A DNA stretch of 8,891 nt from an uncultured Altererythrobacter sp. (GTDB lineage: Bacteria > Pseudomonadota > Alphaproteobacteria > Sphingomonadales > Sphingomonadaceae). Each line of letters opens with the position of its first letter. The first letter of the stretch is position 1. This document shows, piece after piece, positions 1 to 7,033 of this stretch. Below the pieces are notes generated by a model that made no database searches, was not told the DNA's origin, and was given only the letters and a program-made list of their open reading frames with translations. The translations under genes and the position numbers were made by a program. Location: NCBI GenBank assembly GCA_938009055.1, contig CALLIO010000324.1:1-8891 (forward strand), in the 5' to 3' direction.

Positions 1-12
1 CTTTGCTTTTGG

Positions 13-35
13 GAAAACCAGTAAGGCTCCTGGCT
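13..35 (-). terminator. Possible weak terminator of the TonB-receptor gene
   Basis: Read on the minus strand, a six-base stem (AGCCAG pairing with CTGGTT, one G-T wobble) closes an eight-base loop just at the receptor stop codon and is followed by TTCCC. The stem is short, the T run is poor, and it overlaps the stop codon. It is therefore only a weak candidate for transcription termination. Confidence 0.25.
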
Positions 36-2181
36 AGAAGTTCCCGCTCACATCCAGCCGGAAGATCGGCCCGATGCGGCGCGCGCGTTCCTCTGTGAAC
101 AGAACCGGCGCAATGTTGCGCGGCCCATCATAAACGATCCGGTCATCGCGGTCGCGGCCATTGGCGATATTGCCCAGCGTTGCCCGCGCAGTCAGTCCGA
201 ACAGATCCTTATGCTCGACATAGACCCGCGCGAAAGTGGGGCCATCGACGGCCAGATTGCTCTCCTCCAGCCGGAAGAAGCGCCGGTCGCGCGCGTAATT
301 CATGACTGCGCCATAGGCTAGCGATGTGCCGGGAATGTCGTGGCGCAGCTCGATATCAGCCTCGCGGTCACGCCCACGCGAAAAGTCGCGCAATTCCGCG
401 GTAAGCGGATCGCGAAATTCGCCTTCTTCATATTCGAGGCGCAGATCCAATTGCGCCCCCTTCCAGCCGAGCGGATCAAGCTTGAGCGTTGTTGTCCATT
501 CAATCTCGGTGCGCCGTGCTGAGGGGAGATTGCCTAACGCCTCGCCGCTGAGATCATCGAGCGGGACAAGGGTGAGAAAATCCTCGATCCAGCGCTGCTC
601 GAGCATTAGGCTGGTTGAGCCCCACGCGCCCAAAGTCTTGTTGAGATCAAGCTGCACTTCCCAGCGCTGGAAGGGCACAAGTTCGTTATTGCCAGCATTG
701 GCGTTCTCGTCATCGACATTCACTCGGGCGAGGAAATCGCCAAAGGACAGCTGGCCGACGCTGCGCTCACCAGTCAGCGTGATGTCGAAACCCTTGCCAT
801 TGTTCCATGTGAGCGAGGCGGACCCTTTGGGCCGTTTAAAGCTGCGATCATTGGCGGCGCTGCCGGTCTGCTTCAGGGTCGAGAATTCATAAGCGGCGGT
901 GGTTTGAAAGCTGAGCCTGCCCGTCAGACCTTTGGAGAAGCTGGCCGAGACTTCATAGCGATCTTCTGTCACCCCGCCGGTCCCTTCGGGGAAATCCAGC
1001 TCGACAAACTCACCTGCTGTATCAAGCTCGAACAGGCCAGAGACACGGTCGAGCCGGTTAAACGCGGCCTCGCCAGCAAGCTGCCACTGCGCGCCTATAA
1101 AAGGGAAATTGTATTCCGCGCGCCCGATCCTCTCGCCAATGCCATCATCGCGGGTGAAACGGTCGCCAATCGCATCAAGCGCGGGACTCTCGAATGTTTC
1201 GATGACCGTTTGCGAGAAGTCCTCGCTGTCATAGCGTTCGACGCCGATCAGCTTGAGGCTTCCCTTGCCCAGCGGAAAGGACAGATCGCCGCTTATCTCA
1301 TATTCATAGCCATTTTCGCGCAGGCGGATCGCGCGCATGCTCGGGTCGATCAGCTGGCCGGTGATCGTCTCGTCTGCTCGCCTGCGGAAATAGCTGCGCG
1401 CATAGGATAGGTTCAGCGAGGCGCTAACATCCTCGCTAAAGGCATAGCCCAGATTGGCCGAGATCGTGGGCTTGTCGAACTTGCCGCGAAAAATCGTATC
1501 CTCGGTCTGGATCAGATCGCCTGATGGATCGAGCACGATCGTTGGCCCGTCTGCGCCAAAGCGGTTGTTCGGATTGTCGAGCGCGACAGTGAAGCTGAAG
1601 TCGCCGGTTGTGCCTGCGACAGAGATTTCGCCGCCAAACCATTCCGGGCCGGGCGTTGTGTCACGATAGCGGCCCTTCCAAGAGAAGGATCCGGCAATCC
1701 CTTCTAGATTGACGATCACATTGGCGACTTGACCGGAAAGGCCAGTGACGTCGAGACTGGTTCCATCGACCAGCTCGATCCGGACCACATCATCGGCGGG
1801 GATGCGGCGCAATTGGTCTTGCACGCTGTCCGATTTTGAGGAGAGCCGTTCGCCGTTCACCAGCACATTCTGGTTCGCTTGTCCAAGCCCGCGCCCGCCA
1901 TTTCCGCCACCGCCGCCTTCAACTTGAAAGCCGGGGATCTGCTCGATCATGTCGAGCGCAGTGCGCGGGGCAAAGCGTTCGAAATAGGCTGGATCAAAGG
2001 TCTGGCCCGCGTTTTCTTGATCGCTCGTGGCGGGCAAAGGCGTCTCAGTGCTTGCCTCCGCACCATCTTGCGCAAGTGAAGGTGCCGCCCAAAGCAAGGC
2101 AGCCGCGCATATTGCCGAGGACGACAGGGTCGAGGATAGGTTTATGTGACGCAATTGGTGGAGGCGAGTTTTGTGCGTCAA
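34..2181 (-). CDS. TonB-dependent outer-membrane receptor with plug and beta-barrel
   Basis: The 715-residue protein is a probable energy-coupled outer-membrane importer. An N-terminal signal peptide with a long polar n-region has its hydrophobic core at about residues 22-34 and likely cleavage after APSLA (residue 37). A compact plug follows at about 61-158, with a glycine-rich stretch (89-100), the plug hallmark NVLVNGERL (105-113), and RRIPADDVVRIELVDG (125-140). The rest is alternating beta-strand sequence typical of a 22-strand barrel, ending in a C-terminal Phe (LDVSGNF) as barrel-assembly substrates do. I see no convincing TonB box. The start is uncertain: the frame opens with TTG directly after an in-frame TGA. 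There is no ATG or GTG before the signal-peptide core and no good ribosome site, so translation may be coupled to the small upstream ORF. The substrate cannot be told from sequence; no siderophore or sugar genes are adjacent. Confidence 0.9.
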   Translation of the reverse strand: MTHKTRLHQLRHINLSSTLSSSAICAAALLWAAPSLAQDGAEASTETPLPATSDQENAGQTFDPAYFERFAPRTALDMIEQIPGFQVEGGGGGNGGRGLGQANQNVLVNGERLSSKSDSVQDQLRRIPADDVVRIELVDGTSLDVTGLSGQVANVIVNLEGIAGSFSWKGRYRDTTPGPEWFGGEISVAGTTGDFSFTVALDNPNNRFGADGPTIVLDPSGDLIQTEDTIFRGKFDKPTISANLGYAFSEDVSASLNLSYARSYFRRRADETITGQLIDPSMRAIRLRENGYEYEISGDLSFPLGKGSLKLIGVERYDSEDFSQTVIETFESPALDAIGDRFTRDDGIGERIGRAEYNFPFIGAQWQLAGEAAFNRLDRVSGLFELDTAGEFVELDFPEGTGGVTEDRYEVSASFSKGLTGRLSFQTTAAYEFSTLKQTGSAANDRSFKRPKGSASLTWNNGKGFDITLTGERSVGQLSFGDFLARVNVDDENANAGNNELVPFQRWEVQLDLNKTLGAWGSTSLMLEQRWIEDFLTLVPLDDLSGEALGNLPSARRTEIEWTTTLKLDPLGWKGAQLDLRLEYEEGEFRDPLTAELRDFSRGRDREADIELRHDIPGTSLAYGAVMNYARDRRFFRLEESNLAVDGPTFARVYVEHKDLFGLTARATLGNIANGRDRDDRIVYDGPRNIAPVLFTEERARRIGPIFRLDVSGNF

Positions 2182-2400
2182 TCAGTCAACCAGTGAAATA
2201 TTTAGCAAATCGGGCGTCATCTTGAGCGCCTTAAGCTTATCATTTGTTTGCAACAACCAAGATCGACAAGCGGTTCCCTCAGCCGGATCAACAGCAATCG
2301 CATTCACAATTGCCCGCCAATTGTCCCGTTCCAAGACCACAGCGCATTTACCGATCTGAAACCGGAACATTCTAACTAAATACGCAATTGATCGTATCAC
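2182..2400 (-). CDS. Small hypothetical protein, upstream partner of the TonB receptor
   Basis: This is a 72-residue unrecognised protein starting with GTG. Support for translation is the Shine-Dalgarno match GGGGGGTGA six bases before the GTG (counted from the G run), one of the best in the window. Its TGA also abuts the TTG start of the receptor in the same frame (TGATTG), an arrangement suited to termination-reinitiation. An alternative ATG is codon 11. The product has no signal peptide or clear membrane segment. It carries a short LVRMFRF segment, a WRAIVNAIAVDP stretch (about 28-39), two Cys (18 and 45) and a lysine-rich LKALK (55-59). Third codon positions are less GC-biased than in neighbours, so it may be young, a leader ORF, or non-functional. 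No function is proposed. Confidence 0.45.
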   Translation of the reverse strand: MIRSIAYLVRMFRFQIGKCAVVLERDNWRAIVNAIAVDPAEGTACRSWLLQTNDKLKALKMTPDLLNISLVD

Positions 2401-2403
2401 AGT

Positions 2404-2414
2404 TCACCCCCCTT
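2404..2414 (-). promoter_or_regulatory. Strong Shine-Dalgarno of the 72-codon ORF
   Basis: On the minus strand AAGGGGGGTGA lies just before ACT-GTG. It is close to the full anti-16S complement AAGGAGGTGA, with six bases between the last G of the run and the GTG. It decides in favour of the GTG start of the small ORF over the internal ATG. A G run in a GC-rich genome could also arise by chance. Confidence 0.5.
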
Positions 2415-2433
2415 TGGATTGCCCCGAATAGCG

Positions 2434-3648
2434 ATGCAAAATTCAAACGCGACTGCTCCGGCCCCGAAGCACTATCATGACATCGATGGTGCGCGCTCGG
2501 TTTTGATGTTCCTGTCTGTCGCACTGCACGCCGGCACAGTCTATGCGCCTGCGCGCCCTTGGATCACCAGCAATACCGACCGGCATGAGTTTTTTGACTG
2601 GGCAATTTTCGGGCTCCATCTGTTCATCACGCCGACCTTTTTCTTTGTTGGCGGTTTTTTCGCTGTGCTCTTGCTGGCAAAGCGGACGGTAGGGGATTTC
2701 TTGTGGAATCGGCTGCTGCGCACCGCCGTGCCGCTGATTGCGATTGCTGTGACCTTTAACATGCTAGAGCTGTATCTGCGCTGGCTGGATAATGGCGGGG
2801 CGGGATCGCCGGTGGATTGGTTTGTGAGCGAGAATTTCGCGATGATCTGGCGCACTGACGAATGGCAACTGCATTTGTGGTTCCTTGTGAGCCTGCTGCC
2901 GATGTTTGCGCTTGCCGCCATAATCCACGGCGTTCTGCCGCGTGCCTCTTCGATCCGAAAAGGCGCGGTACGGCTGTCTGATACTCTGGCAAAATATGTG
3001 AGCGGGCCGGGAGCCTTTGCGCTCTTCATCCTCGTCCTGGCCGGAGCAAACACTGCCAATTATGCGTTCGCCGCCCAAGTGCCTGGCTCTTACGACTTAC
3101 TCTTTCCTGGCTTCCAAAGCTGGTACAAAGTGGTCAGCGAATTTCCCTTCTTCGTGATCGGCGTGATGGCCGCGCTTTCTCCCGCTTTGCTCAAGGCGCT
3201 GTGCGCATGGCGCGCTTACATGCCCTTTGCCGCAGCGATTGCGTTGCTCTTACAGCCCTATGCCCTTCCCGAGCATGGTCCGATGGAGGGATGGGTGATG
3301 CTGTTCCTCAATCAGCTGTCGATGTGGGTGCTGGTGTTGTTCATCCTGCAATTCTTCCATCGCTATTTCAGCGAGGGCGGACCGCGGACCCGCTGGCTGG
3401 CTGATTGCGCTCTCTCCATGTATCTGTTCCACCACTGCCTGATATATATTTACGGCCAGTGGCTGACGAAGGTGGACTGGCCGGTCTGGCTCGAATTCAC
3501 ATTGCTAACGGTGGCGGCCGCGACAACGGTGATTGTCATCCACGAATTGCTCGTGCGGCGCCTTGCGCTGTTGCGCCTCTTGTTCAACGGCAAGACCGAT
3601 ATTGAAAAAGTGCGCCGCGCCCCCGGCTTCTTCCGCAGCTTTTCCTAA
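2434..3648 (+). CDS. Acyltransferase family 3 membrane protein, OpgC/MdoC-like
   Basis: The 404-residue polytopic inner-membrane protein belongs to the acyltransferase-3 family, which moves acyl groups (for OpgC, succinyl) onto periplasmic glucans or other envelope carbohydrates. Family signs are the N-terminal HDIDGARSVLMFLSVALHAG with Asp17, Arg21 and the likely key His32, the HLWFLVSLLP segment (147-156) typical of the MdoC branch, and the late helix SMYLFHHCLIYI (328-339). About ten hydrophobic segments are visible. I chose the ATG; an in-frame TTG five codons earlier (2419) is possible. Neither has a good ribosome site, and the conserved N-terminal motif excludes a much later start. It diverges from the small ORF/TonB-receptor pair. 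No glucan synthase (opgG/opgH) is in the window, so the acceptor is unknown. Confidence 0.85.
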   Translation: MQNSNATAPAPKHYHDIDGARSVLMFLSVALHAGTVYAPARPWITSNTDRHEFFDWAIFGLHLFITPTFFFVGGFFAVLLLAKRTVGDFLWNRLLRTAVPLIAIAVTFNMLELYLRWLDNGGAGSPVDWFVSENFAMIWRTDEWQLHLWFLVSLLPMFALAAIIHGVLPRASSIRKGAVRLSDTLAKYVSGPGAFALFILVLAGANTANYAFAAQVPGSYDLLFPGFQSWYKVVSEFPFFVIGVMAALSPALLKALCAWRAYMPFAAAIALLLQPYALPEHGPMEGWVMLFLNQLSMWVLVLFILQFFHRYFSEGGPRTRWLADCALSMYLFHHCLIYIYGQWLTKVDWPVWLEFTLLTVAAATTVIVIHELLVRRLALLRLLFNGKTDIEKVRRAPGFFRSFS

Positions 3649-3678
3649 ACGCGGCCTGTGCGCAAAATGGGCTCCTAT

Positions 3679-3701
3679 CCCCGTTTCAGAGGTTAACGGG
3701 G
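3679..3701 (+). terminator. Hairpin between the acyltransferase and clpP
   Basis: A perfect seven-base inverted repeat, CCCCGTT and AACGGGG, encloses a nine-base loop. It lies 30 bases after the acyltransferase stop and about 65 before the clpP start. No T run follows on the plus strand (TTGAATAG), so it may be a weak or Rho-assisted terminator, or a structure in the clpP leader. Which of these it is cannot be decided from sequence. Confidence 0.35.
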
Positions 3702-3765
3702 TTGAATAGTGCGCGCAGCCGTCCAACATAGTCACACACACGTTATTACGAAGGACGCTTTACCC

Positions 3766-4464
3766 ATGATCGATGTGCTCGACGGCCAAGGACACGCAAC
3801 GCAAGGCCAGTTTACCCGCGACCCGCTTACCGGTGCATTGGTGCCGATGGTGGTCGAGCAGACCAGCCGGGGCGAGCGCAGCTTCGATATTTTCTCGCGC
3901 CTTTTGCGCGAACGGATCGTTTTTGTGACCGGGCAGGTTGAGGACAATATGGCCTCGCTTATCATTGCCCAGCTGCTGTTCCTTGAAAGCGAAAACCCTT
4001 CCAAGCCGATCAGCATGTATATCAACTCGCCTGGCGGCGTAGTGACCGCAGGGATGGGTATTCACGACACTATGCAATACATCAAACCGCGTGTTTCCAC
4101 CGTTTGTGTTGGGCAAGCAGCGTCGATGGGTAGCTTCCTTTTGACAGCGGGCGAGCCGGGTATGCGGATCGCGCTGCCCAATGCGCGGATCATGATCCAC
4201 CAGCCATCGGGCGGTGCGCGCGGCATGGCCTCCGATATTGAGATTCAGGCGCGTGAAATCCTGCGGATCAAGAAGCGGATGAACGAGCTTTACGTCAAAT
4301 ATACCGGCAAAAAGCTGAAAGAAATCGAAGACGCGATGGATCGTGATACCTTCCTCGAAGCGGAAGAAGCGATGAAGTTCGGTCTGGTCGACAAGGTCTT
4401 TGAAACACGCCCAGAAGGCGATTCTGACAATGATGAGAAAGGCAGCGGCGGCGCTCCTTCCTGA
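3766..4464 (+). CDS. clpP: ATP-dependent Clp protease proteolytic subunit
   Basis: ClpP is the serine peptidase that forms a double-heptamer barrel and degrades substrates fed by ClpX or ClpA. The 232-residue protein has the catalytic triad Ser120 (GQAASMGSF), His145 (MIHQPSGG) and Asp194 (MDRDTFL). It also has the LVPMVVEQTSRGERSFD core (25-41) and the INSPGG oxyanion region (86-91). By comparison with E. coli, where the mature protein begins at ALVPM, the propeptide is about 23 residues. The chosen ATG has a GAAGGA ribosome site ten bases upstream and gives the usual alphaproteobacterial N-terminus; an upstream in-frame ATG at 3709 would add 19 unconserved residues. The C-terminus carries an extra polar, acidic tail (about 213-232). 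clpX follows after 204 bases. The preceding gene is an acyltransferase, not tig. Confidence 0.97.
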   Translation: MIDVLDGQGHATQGQFTRDPLTGALVPMVVEQTSRGERSFDIFSRLLRERIVFVTGQVEDNMASLIIAQLLFLESENPSKPISMYINSPGGVVTAGMGIHDTMQYIKPRVSTVCVGQAASMGSFLLTAGEPGMRIALPNARIMIHQPSGGARGMASDIEIQAREILRIKKRMNELYVKYTGKKLKEIEDAMDRDTFLEAEEAMKFGLVDKVFETRPEGDSDNDEKGSGGAPS

Positions 4465-4558
4465 TCTTACGGCAATTTCGCGTAAATCTGTCGAGGATTT
4501 TCGGGCTGTTTTGGGACATTAACTCCATTTCGGCAGCAACAGATAAGAAAAAACCGCG

Positions 4559-4575
4559 CAATTGCTGGACAATTG
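4559..4575. repeat. Paired palindrome CAATTG-N5-CAATTG upstream of clpX
   Basis: Two copies of the palindrome CAATTG have centres 11 bases apart, so they would lie on the same helix face. They sit in the clpP-clpX gap just upstream of a candidate clpX promoter. The same arrangement occurs at 2307-2323. It could be an operator, but CAATTG is frequent throughout this window, mostly inside genes, so the call is tentative. Confidence 0.3.
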
Positions 4576-4588
4576 GAAGCTCAAGTTG

Positions 4589-4616
4589 TTGATTCGCGTT
4601 CAATGCGTTCTACACT
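4589..4616 (+). promoter_or_regulatory. Candidate clpX promoter
   Basis: TTGATT (4589-4594) and TACACT (4611-4616) are separated by 16 bases, each matching the housekeeping -35 and -10 consensus at four of six positions. Transcription would start near 4623, leaving a leader of roughly 45 bases before the clpX ATG. This would let clpX be transcribed independently of clpP. It is a consensus match only. Confidence 0.35.
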
Positions 4617-4641
4617 GGGCGAATCCTCATTGGGCGAATCC
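4616..4641 (+). repeat. Tandem 11-base direct repeat in the clpX leader
   Basis: TGGGCGAATCC occurs at 4616-4626 and again at 4631-4641, a period of 15 bases with TCAT between the copies. It lies at the predicted transcription start of clpX and about 27 bases before the ATG. It may be a small local duplication or a direct-repeat protein-binding site. Confidence 0.6.
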
Positions 4642-4668
4642 CAACAAGCGGGCGGGTAAAACTAGGAT

Positions 4669-5940
4669 ATGACGAAATTGAGCGGAACCGATAGCAAGAG
4701 CACGCTGTACTGCAGCTTCTGCGGCAAATCGCAGCACGAAGTGCGCAAGCTGATTGCTGGCCCCACCGTGTTCATCTGCGATGAATGCGTTGAGCTTTGC
4801 AATGACATCATCCGCGAAGAAACCAAGGCTGGCCTTGGCGGACGCAAGGAAGGCGAAGTGCCGCCTCCTTCTGAAATCTTCGCCACGCTCAATGATTATG
4901 TGATCGGCCAGAACAGCGCCAAGCGCAATCTCGCCGTTGCTGTCCACAACCATTACAAGCGGCTCGAGCATTCCGGAAAATCGGATGGTGTCGAGCTGGC
5001 GAAATCGAACATTTTGCTCGTTGGCCCAACCGGCACGGGCAAGACTTTGCTAGCGCAGACTTTGGCTCGCACATTTGATGTGCCCTTCACCATGGCCGAT
5101 GCGACCACGCTGACTGAAGCGGGCTATGTGGGCGAAGATGTTGAGAACATTATCCTCAAGCTGCTACAAGCCTCTGACTATAATGTCGAAAAAGCGCAGC
5201 ACGGCATCGTCTATATTGACGAGATCGACAAGATCACGCGCAAGGCGGAAAATCCCTCGATCACCCGCGACGTATCGGGCGAGGGTGTGCAGCAAGCTTT
5301 GCTGAAGCTGATGGAAGGCACCACTGCCTCGGTCCCGCCGCAGGGCGGTCGCAAACATCCGCAGCAGGAATTCCTGCAAGTGGATACGACCAACATCCTG
5401 TTCATTTGCGGCGGCGCTTTTGCGGGCCTCGACAAGATCATCGCGGACCGTCTGCAAAAACGCTCCATCGGTTTCGGCGCGCATGTTGCCGATCCTGACA
5501 AGCGCAAGGTTGGCGAGCTTCTGGAAAAGAGCGAGCCGGAAGATCTGCTCAAATTCGGGCTCATCCCTGAATTTGTCGGCCGTTTGCCAGTGATTGCGAC
5601 TTTACACGACCTGGATGTCGATGCGCTGATCACCATCCTGCAAGAGCCGAAGAACGCGATCGTCAAACAATATCGCAAATTGTTCGAGCTGGAGAAGGTT
5701 GAGCTGACCTTCACCGATGACGCATTGCGCGCGATTGCGGAAAAAGCGATCCTGCGCAAAACCGGCGCGCGCGGTCTTCGCTCTATCGTCGAGGCGATCC
5801 TGCTCGATACGATGTTCGACCTTCCCGATATGGAAGGCGTCAATGAAATCGTGATCGACGGCGATGTTGTCGAAGGCAAGAAAGAGCCGATCCAGGTTCT
5901 TGGCCCCAAGGATGACGAGGAAGCCGAAGAGGCTGCTTAA
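4669..5940 (+). CDS. clpX: ATP-dependent Clp protease ATP-binding subunit ClpX
   Basis: ClpX is the hexameric AAA+ unfoldase that recognises tagged or native substrates and threads them into ClpP. The 423-residue protein has every expected part. The N-terminal zinc finger has Cys15, Cys18, Cys37 and Cys40; Walker A is GPTGTGKT (119-126) and Walker B is IVYIDEID (180-187). The pore-1 loop is GYVG (152-155) and the pore-2 loop RKH (228-230). The IGF loop that docks on ClpP is at 267-269, and the sensor-2 Arg368 lies in GARGLR. Length matches the family. The ATG fits the conserved N-terminus; AGGA lies too close to help, and a GGGCGGG stretch is 12 bases upstream, so the ribosome site is mediocre. 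The C-terminus is acidic (DDEEAEEAA). The next gene starts inside its stop codon. Confidence 0.98.
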   Translation: MTKLSGTDSKSTLYCSFCGKSQHEVRKLIAGPTVFICDECVELCNDIIREETKAGLGGRKEGEVPPPSEIFATLNDYVIGQNSAKRNLAVAVHNHYKRLEHSGKSDGVELAKSNILLVGPTGTGKTLLAQTLARTFDVPFTMADATTLTEAGYVGEDVENIILKLLQASDYNVEKAQHGIVYIDEIDKITRKAENPSITRDVSGEGVQQALLKLMEGTTASVPPQGGRKHPQQEFLQVDTTNILFICGGAFAGLDKIIADRLQKRSIGFGAHVADPDKRKVGELLEKSEPEDLLKFGLIPEFVGRLPVIATLHDLDVDALITILQEPKNAIVKQYRKLFELEKVELTFTDDALRAIAEKAILRKTGARGLRSIVEAILLDTMFDLPDMEGVNEIVIDGDVVEGKKEPIQVLGPKDDEEAEEAA

Positions 5941-6284
5941 TGATCGGCATCTTTGAGCATGCCCTTGTTGGGCTGGTTATCGCTGCTCTTCTTTATTCAG
6001 GCTATTGGACCGATCGCACTTACAGCCGGTTCGAGCAGATCCCTGCGCATTATGATATTCGTGGCGAAGCAACCCGGCTGACGGCACGGCGCCCGATGGC
6101 TTGGGCGCTGCCGATCGGATTTTCTATCCTGATGGCTGGGCTGATGCTTTTGCTAGAATTTTTGCCCGCCCAATATATCAACGGCGATCCAAGGATTGCG
6201 TTTTGGAGTGTGATCATATTGCTCCCTGCTGCGCAATTGCTTATCCTCTGGCTCCTCGCCCGTTGGGCATCTAAGCAGCCCTAA
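5940..6284 (+). CDS. Small DUF1648-like membrane protein
   Basis: The 114-residue integral-membrane protein has hydrophobic segments at about residues 5-23, 52-73 and 85-108. Between the first two is the stretch RFEQIPAHYDIRGEA (32-46). It resembles the DUF1648 signature (a short helix, then IP-x-H-[FWY]-x-x-x-G-E), the N-terminal module of SdpI-type proteins. The C-terminal SdpI part is absent. The function is unknown; SdpI-type proteins include immunity and signal-transducing membrane proteins. Its ATG shares an A with the clpX stop (TAATG), so it is almost certainly translated from the clpX transcript by coupling. A terminator follows at 6302. The domain assignment rests on recalled motif similarity only. 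Confidence 0.75.
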   Translation: MIGIFEHALVGLVIAALLYSGYWTDRTYSRFEQIPAHYDIRGEATRLTARRPMAWALPIGFSILMAGLMLLLEFLPAQYINGDPRIAFWSVIILLPAAQLLILWLLARWASKQP

Positions 6285-6301
6285 CTTTCTCTCCAACCAA
6301 A

Positions 6302-6340
6302 AAGCCCCGCCTGACCTTTGGGATTGGCCAGACGGGGCTT
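6302..6340. terminator. Bidirectional intrinsic terminator
   Basis: A 15-base stem with two mismatches (AAGCCCCGCCTGACC against GGCCAGACGGGGCTT) encloses a nine-base loop. On the minus strand the stem runs into TTTTTGG, a fair T run, so it should end the leftward fasciclin transcript, whose stop is 79 bases away. On the plus strand only AAGTTTG follows, yet the stem is strong and 18 bases downstream of the DUF1648-like gene. It probably separates the two convergent blocks. Confidence 0.75.
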
Positions 6341-6418
6341 AAGTTTGCGCTGCCCCACGGTTTGGAGGGGGAGGATGAGACAGCGCGAGCGAAGGGGGTG
6401 TTCGCTAAAGGGGCTTGC

Positions 6419-6991
6419 CTATGATTTCGGCAGAAACACTCCATCGGTTACATGGATGATGCCGTTTGATGTTTTGACGTCGGCTTGCGTGACGGCAGTC
6501 GCGCGTCCAGCGCCATCAGTCACCACAATCGTGTCGCCCGACAAGCGAGCTTCAAGAACGCCGCCAGCCAAGGTTTGAATGCGGGCAACGCCATCTTTGC
6601 TCCCCTTGATATAGCCAAGGATCATGTCGGAGGTGATGTTTCCGCCAACGACGTGGTAGGTCAGCACTCCGGTGAGCGTGTCTTTGTTTTCTGGCTTCAC
6701 CAAAGTTTCGACCGTGCCAGCAGGCAATTTTGCAAAGGCAGTGTCGGTGGGGGCAAATACTGTCAGCGCGCCATCAGCTGACAATGTTTCAGCCAATCCA
6801 GCAGCAACCACAGCGGTCACCAGCGTGCCGTGGACGCCGGTGGACTGCGCGGTCTCCACAATGTTGGGCTGCGACTTTGCCATCGTCTTGTGATGGCCGG
6901 CGCTGGCTGGAATGCTGGTCAAAGCAGCAACCGATGCGGTGGCGGCAATTGCGGCTAGGGCAGCTGTCTTCAATTGTTTGGACATCGTCAT
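6419..6991 (-). CDS. Secreted fasciclin (FAS1) domain protein
   Basis: The 190-residue exported protein has a signal peptide at 1-31 (MSKQLKTAALAAIAATASVA core, cleavage after PASA). One FAS1 domain fills the rest, with motif H1 GALTVFAPTDTAFAKLP (74-90), the central YHVV (112-115) and motif H2 SNGIIHVTDGVFLP (175-188). FAS1 proteins act in adhesion, matrix or cell-surface functions; the ligand here is unknown. I chose the ATG at 6991, seven bases after a perfect AAGGAG. An ATG two codons later is possible, and an in-frame start at 7030 would put the ribosome site inside the gene. It follows the sigma/anti-sigma pair on the same strand after 124 bases and has its own candidate ECF promoter. 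In mycobacteria, the fasciclin proteins MPT70 and MPT83 are SigK-RskA targets, so this is probably the output gene of the neighbouring switch (inference). Confidence 0.95.
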   Translation of the reverse strand: MTMSKQLKTAALAAIAATASVAALTSIPASAGHHKTMAKSQPNIVETAQSTGVHGTLVTAVVAAGLAETLSADGALTVFAPTDTAFAKLPAGTVETLVKPENKDTLTGVLTYHVVGGNITSDMILGYIKGSKDGVARIQTLAGGVLEARLSGDTIVVTDGAGRATAVTQADVKTSNGIIHVTDGVFLPKS

Positions 6992-7033
6992 TCTTAGTCT
7001 CCTTGAATAACAAGCCCCTCCGCTTGCCATTGG

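Noticed and set aside
326..892. Plus-strand open frame of 188 codons
   Set aside because: It lies wholly antisense to the barrel of the TonB receptor, is rich in Ser, Arg and Pro and has no motif.
2150..2400. Readthrough of the TGA to fuse the small ORF to the receptor
   Set aside because: A normal signal peptide follows the TTG, so an N-terminal fusion would block export. No recoding element is visible.
3701..3732. Heat-shock (RpoH) promoter for clpP around GTTGAAT and CATAGT
   Set aside because: The -35 is plausible, but the -10 and spacing do not fit the RpoH consensus well enough to call.
5211..5909. Minus-strand open frame of 232 codons
   Set aside because: It is antisense to the AAA+ core of clpX, serine-rich and low in complexity.
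6318..6578. Plus-strand open frame of 86 codons after the DUF1648-like gene
   Set aside because: It begins inside the terminator stem and runs antisense through the conserved FAS1 H2 region.
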